From contig JAHRBC010000002.1 in the NCBI GenBank assembly GCA_022702545.1, forward strand, positions 2,108,001-2,172,000: 64,000 bases of DNA, in the 5' to 3' direction. The translations under genes were made by a program, and so were the position numbers. This stretch comes from Phycomyces nitens (taxonomy: Eukaryota; Mucoromycota; Mucoromycetes; Mucorales; Phycomycetaceae). The notes below the pieces were generated by a model that had not been told where the DNA came from, searched no databases, and saw only the letters and a list, made by a program, of their open reading frames with translations. This document shows positions 35,133-47,511 of the stretch, piece after piece (the first letter of the stretch is position 1; each line of letters opens with the position of its first letter).

Positions 35133-35579
35133 CAAGTAAGATGATTCCGATCAAGAGTGGAATCGGCCAGTTGAACAAGAGCAGGGTCGGGTGATAAATG
35201 AGCAGTAGATATATAGCTGGAGGGTGTCAATGGCATGTCCACGTGCCTTTCTGGTACACCCCAGGTGAAGCGTCACCTCTTTTGATTGACAGAGCGAGCT
35301 TAAATACCCCACTTTTGTATACTTTTCTCTTTTCTCTTTACCTCTTGATCTAACCAAGGCAAGTGATTCCAGAGGACGTACTCTTACCTACCGGCCCACC
35401 TTTTTTTGTTTTGATAAAGTATAGTCTGCCTATATATACATATATGTATATATGTGTATATGTGTATATGTGTATATGTTAGCGAACGTCTAGATATTAA
35501 TCTACTGGATGCCTTTACAGCCCTGTCTTATTTTATACAGCTCATAAATATATCTATATATATATATATAAAGTTATTC
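35133..35579. promoter_or_regulatory. Divergent intergenic region with (TATATG)n repeats
   Basis: 447 bases separate the OSH3-like and YTH gene starts, which point away from each other, so both promoters must lie here. It holds tatatgtgtatatg repeats near 35430-35480. No specific binding site is recognised. Confidence 0.5.
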
Positions 35580-37530
35580 ATGCCACTAAATATTCCTATA
35601 CAACCAACCCTGAAAGAAGATCCAGACCACTTGGAGTGGGATGTGGTGATCCATAGTGACTTTGATGAGACGATCGTAAGAGGAGAGTTAGACGCGTCTA
35701 GTACTTGTAGCCATCCTGTTAGTCTAGGAACAACTCGAAATCCAACGAGCGACGACGCACGATCATCCAATCTTAACTTGGTCGTACAGATGCATTCGTC
35801 TGCCATTGAAGACGATATGCAAGCACTTGCGATCTCTAGTCCCAATTCTGTTGCCATAGATAGCTCCAATATTGATGTTTCCTCTGAGAATGTGTTTGTC
35901 TACGTACCAAGCACATGGTGCGAAAGCACAGTGTCAAGTGAGGACACTATTTCGACGACAGTAGAAAAGACGATTGATCAGTCAAGCGTTGTGTTTGACA
36001 GTGCCCATGATCGAGCCAATGAGAATGGATTCCTATGGAAGACCACTGCAATTGATATCTTTTTAAAAGCCCTCAATCAAACCCAATCCCAACCAGGCCT
36101 ATTAGACAATGATAGTCAACCTGATGAGGAAGAGGTTGATCCCTGCTATCCTATCAGTAACTATAGTCCAGCAATCATGTGGATCGGATTCCTGCCCAAG
36201 ACAGTGGCCTTTAAGGATCTACAGAGATTGCTATATAGCCCTGATGTACTGGCAAGTAACCTTTCAAAGAACAGTTTTGGCATTTGGTTAATACTATACA
36301 TTAGCATATCAAGTATCGTCGCAGCGAACATTTTGCCCATGTCACCTATTGTAGCAACGAAGCAATGAACCTAGGCATCCAAATGTTTACAAACACTGGT
36401 AAACCATAACTATAGTTTGGCCAATCTGTTGCTATTTTCAATTTATATAAATGTTTGCATTCTAGTATTCCATGGCGTTATACTGCAGTGCTACCCTATA
36501 AAAGTAAATATTAGATACATAGAGACACTACTAAACAGACTTGTAGGCAGATCATCAATCAACTTTTCCAAAGTATCAGTTCATCTCCTATTCTCTGTTT
36601 GCCGTGGGTGCTGACACGAGTCATGACCAGATCCCAACGGAACCCGTATGCTACCCACCATACTATCCTTATCCTCCAGAGAGTCATAAAGGTTACCCTG
36701 CTACACTGGCCTACCCAACCGCCAACCCTTATCTCGGTCCTCCAAATGGTTTCTGGTACACTCCATATACGCGATATTTCATAATGAAGCCATGGGCACC
36801 CCAGGATCTGAACCGCAGTCTCCAGACTGGCTATTGGTCGGTATCGCGCGCAAAAATGGACCATTTGAATATTGTTTTTGAGGCAAGTCCTGATCTTGGC
36901 TCATGTGCACACTTTATTGATTGTTTTTTTCCCAATAGAATACACCAAAGGTCTATTTGATATTCAGTATCACAGGAAGTGGTGAATACTATGGTTGTGC
37001 CCAGTAAGCAAGGAACCGTCATTCAAAGCATCTTTTTTTTATTCACGCGCATTTTCTTAGAATGGTTAGCCCTGTAATTGATATTGCAGACTGCTGTAGG
37101 AGCGGGAGACGACATGGTTTGGTTAATACGCCCTTTGAGAACAAGTATAACAAAAAGTACAAGTGGAAGTCTCCAAAGACCAAGCAAAAGAAAAAGAGCG
37201 ATGGTGTCAAAGATGACCAAAAACAATCCACCATTCTTCAGGGCCAATCCAGAAACCCAAGATCATGGAGCTTTGTGTTTGCACTGGACTGGATCTTCAA
37301 GTAAGACGACGGTTAACAGTTTTTTTTTTTTTTTAAAAAAAACTGTTTATTTATTTATTTATAGATGCCGTGTGCCGTTTAGCGATACCAAGCAACTGTT
37401 CAACTTGTGGAGCATGAGTCTAGTGAAAGAGTCGGCAGACTGCACAGAACTCGAGACAGGCATTGGGGAGGTGTTGATGGAGTTCTTTAGATTGCAGAAC
37501 AAGAAAGACCAAGAGGATCTAGAAGAATAA
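35580..37530 (+). CDS. RRM + YTH-domain RNA-binding protein (m6A-reader-like)
   Basis: Seven exons: 35580-36251, 36305-36398, 36466-36503, 36547-36882, 36939-37003, 37061-37300, 37365-37530; phases close to 536 residues. Residues 1-190 are acidic and Ser/Thr-rich, probably disordered. An RRM-like fold spans ~194-268 (AIMWIGFLPKTVAFKDLQRL, HFAHVTYCSNEAMNLGI). The YTH domain begins at YFIMKPW (345) with GYWSVS (Trp365, first cage Trp by alignment with YTHDC1). It continues VYLIFSITGSGEYYGCAQM, FALDWIFKCRVPF and ends near 525; an unusual Lys-rich insertion of about 50 residues lies in its middle. Known role of the family: binding N6-methyladenosine in RNA. Introns 1 and 4 are GC-AG. The 5' Met was chosen because upstream sequence is TA-repeat. 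Confidence 0.88.
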
Positions 37531-37718
37531 GAATATATCTGGCAAATATAAGACATTGCTTTATTGCACGCGTATACATTAAAAAAGATATATATATATA
37601 TATATTATACGTTTTTTAAAAAATAAGTGTGATGTTTTATTCAATTGAGAATCTGAGGTGTACATGTAAGAAAGAGATAAGAAATATAGGAGATTTATAA
37701 ATGAGAAATTGAAATCAT

Positions 37719-39031
37719 TTAATAATCATCGGCAACAAGAACACCTCTGTATCTAGCCTTGTTGGTGTGGCAGCTAATGATGGCATCGGAAAGACCGGTA
37801 GCAGTCTAAGAACACATAATATTTAGCAAGATTGTTTATATATATATATATATATATGTTACTTACAAAGGGATATTCCTGGATAACAGGCTTGATGTTG
37901 TGTCTTGTGGCAAACTCGAGCATTGATGTAACCATGGAACGGCCACCGAGAATAGTACCAACCATTGCGCGGCGGTCCATGATCAGGGAAACAACGTTCT
38001 TTATCTCAATCGATCCATCAGGAATACCAATCAACATGAATTTTCCGGCTCTAGATATTATATTAATTGAGTACATTTTTTCAACATTAAAAGCAATAAA
38101 TATTTAACATACGGTTTGAGAAGGTTGAGATATTGATCCCAGTCGAGTTTGGCACTGACGGTGTTGAGAATAACATCGTACTTGTCCTCATCAGCAATAA
38201 CAAAGTCATCGCCAAAGTCTCTGGAGCTAATGTAGTCGTGGGCACCAAAGCTGAGGGACTCTTCCTTCTTGGACTATAATTTAAAAGAAAATTAAAGTCA
38301 ATTGATGTGCTTATAGGGTTCCAGATCAACTTACGGGACTGGAAGAGATGGCAGTGACATGACATCCCCATGCACGAGCGAACTGGAGAGCAAGATGGCC
38401 AAGTCCACCGATTCCTACAACAGCAATACGGGCAGTAGGGGTAACACCAGATTGAATAAGGGCCGAGAAGATAGTGACACCAGCGCACATCAAGGGTGCA
38501 GCATCCTTTGCCTCGAGACCCTTGGGGATCTTGTAAACAAAACTGAGGTGATGATTAGGATGTGAATCGTGTTATTCTGTATAGACATACCGAGAGTTAA
38601 CAACAGCAGCCTCTGCAAAACCATTGTTGCCCCCCTCAGGAAACATGACACGCTTGCGACAGAGATAGTCGTCGCCAGAATTGCATTCAGAGCAGTCCAA
38701 ACAGCAGTTTTTGAGGAAAGAGAATCTAATGTGATACTAGAATATTAGCAAATGGATCTCTCTAGATCTGGTAAAGAACTTACCCAACAAGATCGCCCTT
38801 TGCAAACTTGGTGACCTTTGGGCCAAGCTCTTCAATGACACCAATGGGTTCGTGGCCAAGAACAGTTCCGGGAGGAACCATGTCCTGGAAGATATAATCA
38901 GTGTGGCAGACACCACAAGCCTTCATCTTGATGTAGACATCTTCCTCTCCAAGAGAAGCTGCCTCGTAGGTAGTCTCGACATATTTCTCCTTGTCGTCGG
39001 TAGATGCAATGGCCTTGATGGTATATCCCAT
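37719..39031 (-). CDS. Zinc-dependent medium-chain alcohol dehydrogenase
   Basis: Six exons: 39031-38784, 38725-38591, 38542-38335, 38273-38113, 38050-37867, 37805-37719; phases close to 340 residues. Oxidises or reduces alcohols/aldehydes with NAD(P). The catalytic zinc ligands are visible as Cys42 in GVCHTD and His60/Glu61 in GHEP. Four structural-zinc Cys follow in CLDCSECNSGDDYLC. The Rossmann loop GIGGLGHLALQ binds the cofactor. Length and motifs fit the cinnamyl/propanol-preferring ADH group; NAD versus NADP preference cannot be told. It lies convergently with the YTH gene, 188 bases between stops. Every key residue is present, so it should be active in the cytosol. Confidence 0.93.
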
Positions 39032-40941
39032 TGTAAAGTGTAATAGATATGAATTGATAATAATAATTAAAAAAAATACTTGTCAAAAAAATGCATCTCT
39101 TTTATATCTTTATCGGAGAAACTTGAGCCTTGAAAACAATCGGCTCTTTGAGATTTCGATTGCCAAGTATGCATCCCAGTAAGTCTTGTATTATATTAGT
39201 AATAGCAGGGCAAGTCCGCATCGAACCATAAATAAGACATGGTCTAAGAACCGATTCTGCCTATACTCCTTGGTGGACCATCAAAAAAAAAAAAAAAAAA
39301 AAACGTGCAATGGATTTGGACTCCTGTGAAACAGCGACTCGAGCACTCCGCCTAAACATTTTTTTTCTTCCTCTTTCAATATAGGAAAAATGATTAACTG
39401 TCAAACCACTTGTACAATCATGTATTATCATAATAAGGTTATAAAGTTTCTTTCACTGCAACTGGGACCTGTAAAATTGGATTAGCCACAAGATACATAA
39501 TTATCATACCTGGATCATAAGGTCCAAAAGTCCAAAAATGCTAAGGATTGTCCATGAACAATCGTTTTCTCGACTGACTAATCAATGTTTTGCAATCAGA
39601 ACAGAATATAAATGTTCTGTTCTGACTGCAACAAGTGCATCTGAACCACATATGCCTCTCGAGAAATCCCTAGAAGAAACACGGAGGCTAATGAGGGTAT
39701 ATATATATTTTGAGGGTGGCATGTCAGTCTTTGTATGATTCTAAATCTTATCATGTCAAAATACCATTTGACTAATTGAGTATTTTTTTTAAAATTAAAA
39801 GAAAATTAACAAATTTGTAAATAATAGTAAAAAAGGACGGCATATAATTGCCTAAATTGATTTGCCTTGACACCAGGGATAAGAAATCAATTTGGATAGG
39901 CACCATTTGGTAATGATTCAAACAGTTTGCAAGACTATTGGCTCAACTGCACAGATTGTTTTTTGGGTATATTTGCTTGTGGCATTATTATTATTTTATA
40001 GGTATATTGTAGATTCAATCAATAAAATGGAAATTGTCTATCTGGAAAACAACGTTGCCAAGTAATCCATCACTAGCCCCGGAAAATCCATCGACATATT
40101 TTTAAAATTATTTAATTTAAATCAATAGATTCAGAGGTACCTTTTTTTTTGCTGTACAACTAGGTAAATTAGCATCCAAAGCACTGACTATCCGTATGCA
40201 CACCAACCCTTGATGTGGCTCCTGTATCTAGGCCATGGACTGGCTAGAGTGCAAGGCAATCTCGATAAAGATCCATAATCGATGGCTGAATATGATACAA
40301 TGGCTTTATTCAAAATGCCATATATATTTTTTGTACACGTCAAATAACAACAATAAAAGAGGAATCGACAATATATAACAATTCAATTGAATATTTGCCT
40401 GGTGCATACATTTATCCCCTCCAAGACAATTGTTTGTAAATAGAGATGAACATCGCTTTTGGTTCCATCTGGTCAGAGAAAAACTACTTTTTTTTTGCAG
40501 AAATATGCATCTCTGAGCAAATCATAGCAGCTTTAATGCAATGATATTGAGTTGGAATACATATGAAATCCAGCACATTATTCAATTGATCTCTCCAAAG
40601 ATTCCTTTTGAACATTTTGGCCATCACAACTTATTTATTCATTTATTTACTTATTTATTTATTCATTTATCATTAATTTACTTTGGCAAACTTTTGTGTT
40701 ATCATGTTCACAGTATATATGTTCCGTTAGTTTAATCGGCTACATCGGTTATAAGAATATCAGCTTCAGCTCTAACCCATATTCTTCATTGCTGACAAAG
40801 CCAAAAATTAATCATGTTTTCAGCAAAAAATACTATAAATCAAAACACAAGATGCCTATCTAAAGACGTAGATGGAACCAGATGCTGGTGGTTTATTCTG
40901 ACAAGAAAAAAAATCCAGAAAAATATAAAGAATTGAGGGCT
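39032..40941. other. 1.9 kb AT-rich intergenic
   Basis: Contains a 21-base A run near 39283 and several T runs. Open frames (39538-39738, 40541-40735) are short and featureless. No gene or RNA recognised. Confidence 0.55.
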
Positions 40942-41938
40942 CTAGAGCTCATTTTCTGATACACTCATCATGTCAAACGACATGTTTCCATCTTCTGAGT
41001 GCTGGGTTTGCGAGGCCGCTGAATCAAAATCATGGCTATCAACGGAGCCTTGGCTTCGTAAGCGAGTTTCCATTAACCCTCTTCCGACCTCTGACCAGCT
41101 TTCTTCAGAATCAGACACAGCCTGGTCGTGCATGGGCGGGAATTCCATGTCATGGCCATCGTCACTGTTGACGGCCCAGAGTTCTTCTCGGTCAATGTGA
41201 AATGGAAGGGTTTGGTCTTTGGGGGATTCGGGTGTCTTGGGAGACCTGGGGGACTCGGGAGTGCTGATGACCGAGTCAAATGGGTTTATGGGAGCGGGAA
41301 TAGGAATGGGATTGGGAGTGGAAGTGGAAGTGGTATTGAGGGGTGGGAGAATGGAGGGTGGGTCAAGGGAGAGGTGGGTCAAGGGAGAGGTGTTGTCTGT
41401 GTGATGATCAAAGTCATCAAAGGGGTTGTGAGTGATTTCCTCATTGTGTATGTCTAGGCCAAGAAGACTGTTTCCTCTTGAGCTCAGTGACTGTTTACGC
41501 CTATGGAGTTCCTGCTCTGCATCGTCCAAGAGTGCCTGCTCTCTCTGCAATGCTTTCTTTCGGTCAAGAATGCTTCGTTCGATCTCCGACAGTTCATAGT
41601 CAGAGTATCCATCCTGCAAGACATTGGCTGTCAACCGATGAAAGACGACGTCTTGTGCTTCTTACCTCTGAGATTCTAGAATTGCTCTGTCCGGACCTTC
41701 GAAGGCGCAGTCCGTCATAGGCTCTATTCCAGGCAGATTGGAGCACAGTGTCATCCTCATCGTCATCGTCATCCAGAGATGGCGAATGATTTCTTCTCTT
41801 CTCATTAAAGGATCTGACGTGCTCATAGTACTGGCTTTGTTCAGAATATCTCTCATAAATGTTGTTTGCCAATTCGATGCCTCCATAGACAACAATCGTG
41901 CCGCACACAACGAGCCCAAATACCAAGGCAGGATGCAT
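40942..41938 (-). CDS. Single-pass membrane protein of unknown function
   Basis: Two exons, 41938-41666 and 41613-40942, joined by a 52-base intron (GTAAGA...TTGCAG), phase 0; 314 residues. The first ~23 residues hold one hydrophobic helix (LVFGLVVCGTIVVYGG), likely a signal anchor. An acidic run (DDDDDEDD, near residue 60) and a predicted coiled coil (~95-130: IERSILDRKKALQREQALLD) follow. A Pro/Ser/Thr-rich disordered tail ends acidic. No catalytic domain. The layout suggests an organelle- or ER-anchored adaptor facing the cytosol, which is inference. I do not recognise the family. Confidence 0.72.
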
Positions 41939-42276
41939 GCCAGTACTTATATTTTGGTTTTGGTTTTGGATAAAGAAATAAAAAAAAAGAGGGGGGAAAG
42001 CAAGAGGTTTTTTGTCTAGAGATTATTATTTTTCTCCTTTTTGCAAGTAGACCGAGAGTTTCTTGTCTCTTTGATGACGCACTCTTTCTCACATGAACAC
42101 TATCTGCTCTTCTTGGGGTTATGTCTATAATAATAATAATAATAATTATATATAGGGTTCTTTTGGGCCATCTCTGTTTTTGGCATTTGAAAACTGCGTG
42201 TTCGGCTGATCATCTGATGCACATACAACTTTGGCTTGTAACAATTGAATGTCCGCCAGCCCCTCGCTTTTCCTTA
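41939..42276. promoter_or_regulatory. Divergent intergenic region with (AAT)n run
   Basis: 338 bases between two divergently transcribed genes. An ataataataat run lies near 42127-42146; no defined promoter motif is seen. Confidence 0.4.
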
Positions 42277-43300
42277 ATGCTCACTCTATGGCTGGTGTTG
42301 ACTACCCTCAGCACAATGGCTGCCCTTCAGATCCCGTTCGTTCAACCCAACCAAATCACCTATTATCCTGGAACCCTTCCTATCCTAATTACTGTGCCCC
42401 ATGGAGGCCTCCAGGAACCCAGTGAGATTCCTGATCGCAAAACAAAAGGCAGTCTGTTGCTAGCCGACGCATTCACAAAGAACATTGGCTTGGCAATTGC
42501 CAATCAGCTCACTGTCCATTACAATGCCAGTCCACACCTCTTGATCATGGAGGTGCGGCGAAGAAAGGTCGATGTCAACCGGGCCCAAGAACAAGGGGCA
42601 GAATCCGATAAAGGAAGAGCTTTGTGGCAGGCAAGTGTTTAAAATAGGATAGCTGGATTGATACTGATACTGATACTACTGATACTGATACACGGATCTT
42701 AATCCTGATCCTAATCCTAATCCTATTAGGAATATCACCAAACACTAAAGACAGCTGCCAACAATCTATTGAAGCAACACCCACATGGTCTGTTAATCGA
42801 CCTTCATGGTAAACTTGGCATCTTCTTTGGCTGCCTTTTTGTTAAATTGTTCTCAAGGCCACACCCATACACATGGCATGATTGAATTGGGATACTTGCT
42901 AAACACGGAAGATATACATGAGCCCAATGGACTTGATGAGCGAGTGCTCACAAAGTCATCCATTCAATTGCTTGCCCAGAGACACAAGAATCACATTCGT
43001 GCCTCTGATTTTCTGTTTGGCAACCATTCGTTTGGAATGGCCTTGGAGCAGGCCCAGGGTTCTCTGGCCATTGTCCCTTCCCCCAGTAATCGGCTGCCTA
43101 TTTCGGATGAGGCGTATTTCCACGGAGGATACACTGTCCAGACGTACAATGGCAGACAGATAGGCCTTGATGCGATTCAGATTGAGATGCCCCAGAAGCC
43201 TCGCTTCTCTCCTGTCGACCGCCAGGACTTGGTCAGCAGTATATCCCAGGCCATCATCACAACTCTCGACCGCCATTACCTCCCCAGAGCTAGATTATAA
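42277..43300 (+). CDS. Secreted N-formylglutamate amidohydrolase-like protein
   Basis: Three exons: 42277-42630, 42730-42808, 42858-43300; phases close to 291 residues. The start at 42277 gives a signal peptide (LTLWLVLTTLSTMAA), so secretion or vacuolar entry is likely; an earlier in-frame Met at 42220 would spoil it. Family motifs are VPHGG (His42), a basic segment ending VDVNR, LLIDLHGHTHTHG (assembled across intron 2) and GLDAIQIEM. These carry the likely metal-binding His/Glu residues of the FGase/carboxypeptidase-like fold, which hydrolyses formyl- or acyl-amino-acid amides. The substrate is unknown. Intron 1 is GC-AG and filled with gatact and atccta tandem repeats. Confidence 0.82.
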
Positions 43301-43479
43301 GACATGACATGGTTTGAATTGTGCGATAACAACAACAACAACAACAAAAGAATAAATTATTTAAATAAAATATGGATATACAAGATGTGCAAGATGTGCT
43401 AAATGTGCTAGATGTGCGATATAAAAAATATAGGATGCAAAGATGGGTATGTAGACAGAATGCAAAAGGGTATGTAGGT

Positions 43480-45384
43480 TTAATCGGTGGTTGCTATCAG
43501 GGTCCCGTTGCTTTCCTGGCGAATCTTTCCCGCACTTCGCCTGCGATCCCGCTCTCGCCTTTCCTTGAAGCTCTGGGCACTCGTCCGCCGCTTGTTTTTC
43601 AGTTCATCCATGCTAGATGAAAAGGTGCATCCGCTGTCTGTTCGACTGGATTTCCGAAAGCAATCGTCAGATCTAATGCAATTATTTGCCTTTACGTCTA
43701 TCAGGATATTTCTACAGGGATGGCCAGGGTTCTGAAGAAAGAACGCACTGTCTGATTGAGAGAGGTCTTGTGGCAAGCACACTCTTTCGATATCTGTTGT
43801 CTCTCCAAATGCAGGCTTCACCCATGTTGGTGGGGGCCCAACTGTCATTAGATTATGGTCAAGGAAACCTTCATACTTGTCATAGATTGTATAGTCAAAT
43901 GGCTTGAATTTCTCGTCAATTTCCTTTAACAGCCGAGTTCGTCGTTCGTCTAATTCAGATGGCTGGTTTGAGCGGAAGAACCAATTAGCCGCACGAGGGG
44001 TCATTGAACCAGAAGAATGGACCAAGAGCTCTTCAATGTCGTAAATGGCATCAAAGTTGCCTTGGGATGAAGGTCTAAAGGGCGGTATGGCCTGCTTGGT
44101 ATCAATGGCATTCCAATTGATAGGGTGGAAGAATGGGTGCTGGACCAGTCGGTTCCAGCCAACCGTGCCATGGCCAAGCCGATTGCTGGGTTCGTGCTCT
44201 AGAAACTATATAAATGTGTTGGAAATCTTTGAATAATGAAAGACGGAAAACCTACACCTTGAATGGCTGATACACAGCCTGGTGACACAGATCGCCCTTG
44301 TGTGTTGGAATAGCTGATTTTGCCCCCAAGTATGGTCTGGGCAAGTTCTTCCAAAGTTTCATTGCCTGGCCATGGTCTCTATCAAGACATTAAAAAAGGG
44401 AGGCCAGAGCCATTTAAATGATGCCTTACCTTTCCATATATGCACTCATAGAAAGTGATGCCCACACTCCACCAGTCTACGTCTTCATTGTAGCCATACC
44501 CCTTGAATACCTCGGGAGCTAATGCACAACAATAAATAAATAAACAAATAAACCCAATATATATATATATATATATATACAATCCAAGGCTTACCAAAGT
44601 AAACAGTCGTTCCGGATCGTGAACGAAGAAGAGGCTGGGATTTCCTTGGAATCGCACAGGCAATATTAAAGTCGGTTAGGTGGATATGGCCTTCTTGATC
44701 CAGCAGGATATTGTCTGGTTTGATATCCCTTTGAAGCTGTCAGTCAACAATTACCACCAACACCCCTTTTTTTTATCCATTGTTATATATTCACCTGTGC
44801 ACAAAGCCCTGAAAATGCAAGTACTTGACAGCACAGATGAGTTCAGCCATCCAAAACCGAATCACATTCTCGGGATGCTGTTGTCGTGATATATGGAAGC
44901 GCATATCTCCACCAAGCCTAGCCAAGTTCCAAGTTTAAGTGTCTTTTTGTTTTTTCATCATGTCGAAATACTTACATCAAGTCCATAACCATATACATTG
45001 TATTCGCGTCATGGAACGCAAAGCGCATGTTACACACAAGAGGGTGAGCTAGCTGCTCCAGAATGGTTCGTTCTCGAATAATGTTTCGGACAGCATTGAG
45101 TTTGATACAGTGTTCTTTGGATATGCATTTCATGGCATAACATTCGTCTCGGCGTTCGACATGGCGGACCATTCGAACCTATGATATAATTTAGCTGCTG
45201 ATAGAAAATATCATGGCTCCAAAATTACCTTTCCAAAAGAGCCCTTTCCAATCATTCTTATCGATTCAAACTGAGCAAGGTTTACTGCGACAAGGTATGG
45301 TTTAATATTGACTTGGTTTGGTCTAATCAGAGTGGGTGTACCTTGATTGCCATTTAGATCTAGATTGCTGCTGGAATTCCCCAT
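43480..45384 (-). CDS. STK32/YANK-type serine/threonine protein kinase
   Basis: Eight exons: 45384-45342, 45284-45229, 45178-44976, 44917-44795, 44728-44595, 44518-44430, 44378-44256, 44205-43480; phases close to 498 residues. It starts MGNSSSN, a likely N-myristoylation signal, so membrane attachment is plausible. Kinase motifs: GKGSFGKV (27-34), CYAMK (Lys50), HRDIKPDN (141-148), DFN instead of DFG (161-163), YFAPEV and DVDWWSVGI. DFN is normal for the STK32 (YANK) branch of AGC kinases. A ~200-residue tail after the kinase domain includes FDYTIYDKYEGF and an Arg-rich end. All catalytic residues are present, so it should be active. Convergent with the amidohydrolase-like gene. Confidence 0.93.
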
Positions 45385-47259
45385 TGCGAATGAGTTGAAG
45401 AATCACCGAGGATCACCAAACGTTTGTCCTGTGAAGAGAGAGAGAGAAGAAGAAAAAGAGAAGATGGAAAATGAAAAAGGGCTGCTTGTTAAGGACAGTA
45501 CGAAACAAGACTACTGCATTTGTGTCTGCACCAAAAAAAAAAAACACTCTCACACACACTCACTCACACACTCTCACACTCACACAAGAAACATAAAGGG
45601 GCTTCTTTACCTATTTCTTTTTGCAATGGCCGTCTCGACAATCTTTGTGTCTTTACAGATCTTCTTTAATAAAAGTGCTACTAAATACGCTATATAGCCT
45701 CATGATGGACCTCGGGGTAACTAGTAGGATGCCACGCCATGAGCACTTCAAAATCGACGTAAATGGATTAAATGGTTACGCAAAAGGGGGTTCTTATTGT
45801 AGAGCTGCAGAAACAGAAGCCAAAGAGTGTTTCGAGTGCTAGAGTCTTGACGGTATGGCCATCAAGCGTATCTCCTTGTTTCCTAGCTGGCATTTACTGT
45901 TGGTGCCAAATCCAATATTGTAATCCACCAGATAATTGAGCACGGTTCTAAATACCAAATTCTTACAAGAGCCCCTTTGGCCGTCAATCATTAATTGATT
46001 TAAAAGAGGTATCTGCGTTGTACAATTGGTCTATTTTTATATACCCATCCAAAAAAGTGAAAACAGTGCAAAAAAAAGGGCGGGTTATGAAATAGAGGCG
46101 GGATATAAAATACCAATGGATAATTTTTATTTTTATTTTTATTTTTATTTCTTATTGAGCGGTTGTTAAAATTGTCAAAATACAGTTTTTTTTTCTATTT
46201 TCAAAAAAAAGGGGGTTTTTTCATGATATCAAAGGCCGGTTTTCTTTCTTTACAACTTACTTGAAAGAACAAAGCGAGTCCCCCTTTTTACTTTCTTTGC
46301 GAGGATAGACAAGGGAGAATATATGGTCAGAGTTCAAATGATGCTATAAGTATAAAAGAGGGTGTTACCACATACCATTTAGAAGCCTTGACTAACATTA
46401 GAGGCTCATTTATGTTTGGTGTTTTATTATGCTTAAGCAGCAAAGGTGGGAAAAAAGAAGTTTTAATTTTAAAAAAGATTTGTTTAGGCCAATGTGAAAC
46501 CGCCTTTTGGGTGATCGTCCAAGATATATATAAATATATTTATATGTATTCAAAATACTAGATTCATTCATATTGCATCGTTAATGAGCTATAGAATGAG
46601 AGATGTGCAAGACTAGAAAAAATAACAAGCATTAATACTAAAGGCAGCCGCCCCCCCAAAAAAGAAGCCTTGCAAAGAATCCAGTCCTTCTTTGCCTGTC
46701 GAGAAAACCAGTCATTGAGGACTGGCTAAAAATAGTTGGCAACCTTTGACGAATAATCCCAGTCGTTTCACCTGTCTGCAGAAAAGAGCAACACAAATAA
46801 GCATGGGCGCAAATCATTAGTGTCAATGAGTTGATTCCTAATGATCCACTGTCATGATCCACTGTCATGATACATGTCGTGGCGCAGTATAAATAACTAT
46901 AATAAAACCTTCTTGGACTCAATAGTTGCAATAAATAAAAAGAACAAGATCCATGGTAAAGAATACTTTTAAAAGGCATATTTAATTTGTAACTCTTATT
47001 TCTATAATCCTAAATCACATAATATAGCTAGAGGTGCAAGTGTCGTAGAATACAGGGCTCTCTTTATGATCATTATCATTATTTGCATTTTTATTTTGGG
47101 AAAATAAACACTATTTTCCATATACTTCTCTGGCAACATTTTATGCACAAACAACTTGGCATTTAGCATATTTCCATTTATATAGTAATGTGTCGGTGTC
47201 CCAATTATAACAGTCATTGTAACAAAGTCCCCCCTTTTATTTTTATATATAGCAATGCA
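45385..47259. other. Intergenic, microsatellites only
   Basis: Holds a ca/ct-rich run (45541-45590) and a (TTTTTA)n run (46127-46156). Open frames here (for example 46638-46979 minus) lack domains. No gene is supported in this 1.9 kb. Confidence 0.55.
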
Positions 47260-47348
47260 GCGAACTTTAGGGCACGACGTTTTCAGATGGGGCACGACGT
47301 TTCTGTTTTACCGGACTTTTTGAAAGTGACTTGTGGTCCGGCATCTAG
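47260..47348 (+). repeat. Left terminal inverted repeat of MULE
   Basis: Two tandem gggcacgacgttt modules, then ctgttttaccggac and gtgacttgtggtccgg; matches the complement of 52262-52370. Confidence 0.85.
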
Positions 47349-47511
47349 TGCCTGTTCCCAGTTTACGGAATAAAATGTTGTGTCCTGAAAAAGATATTCA
47401 AAGACTTTAAATAAAACTTTCTTTTCTTTCGTATACTCATCTCGTAAGAACTAATCATCTATTGTCTCCATTAGTCATTTCCCCGGAGATTACAACAAGA
47501 TCACTTTTCTC

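Noticed and set aside
46638..46979. 113-codon minus-strand ORF
   Set aside because: No domain, codons match background, and it begins in an intergenic AT-rich region.
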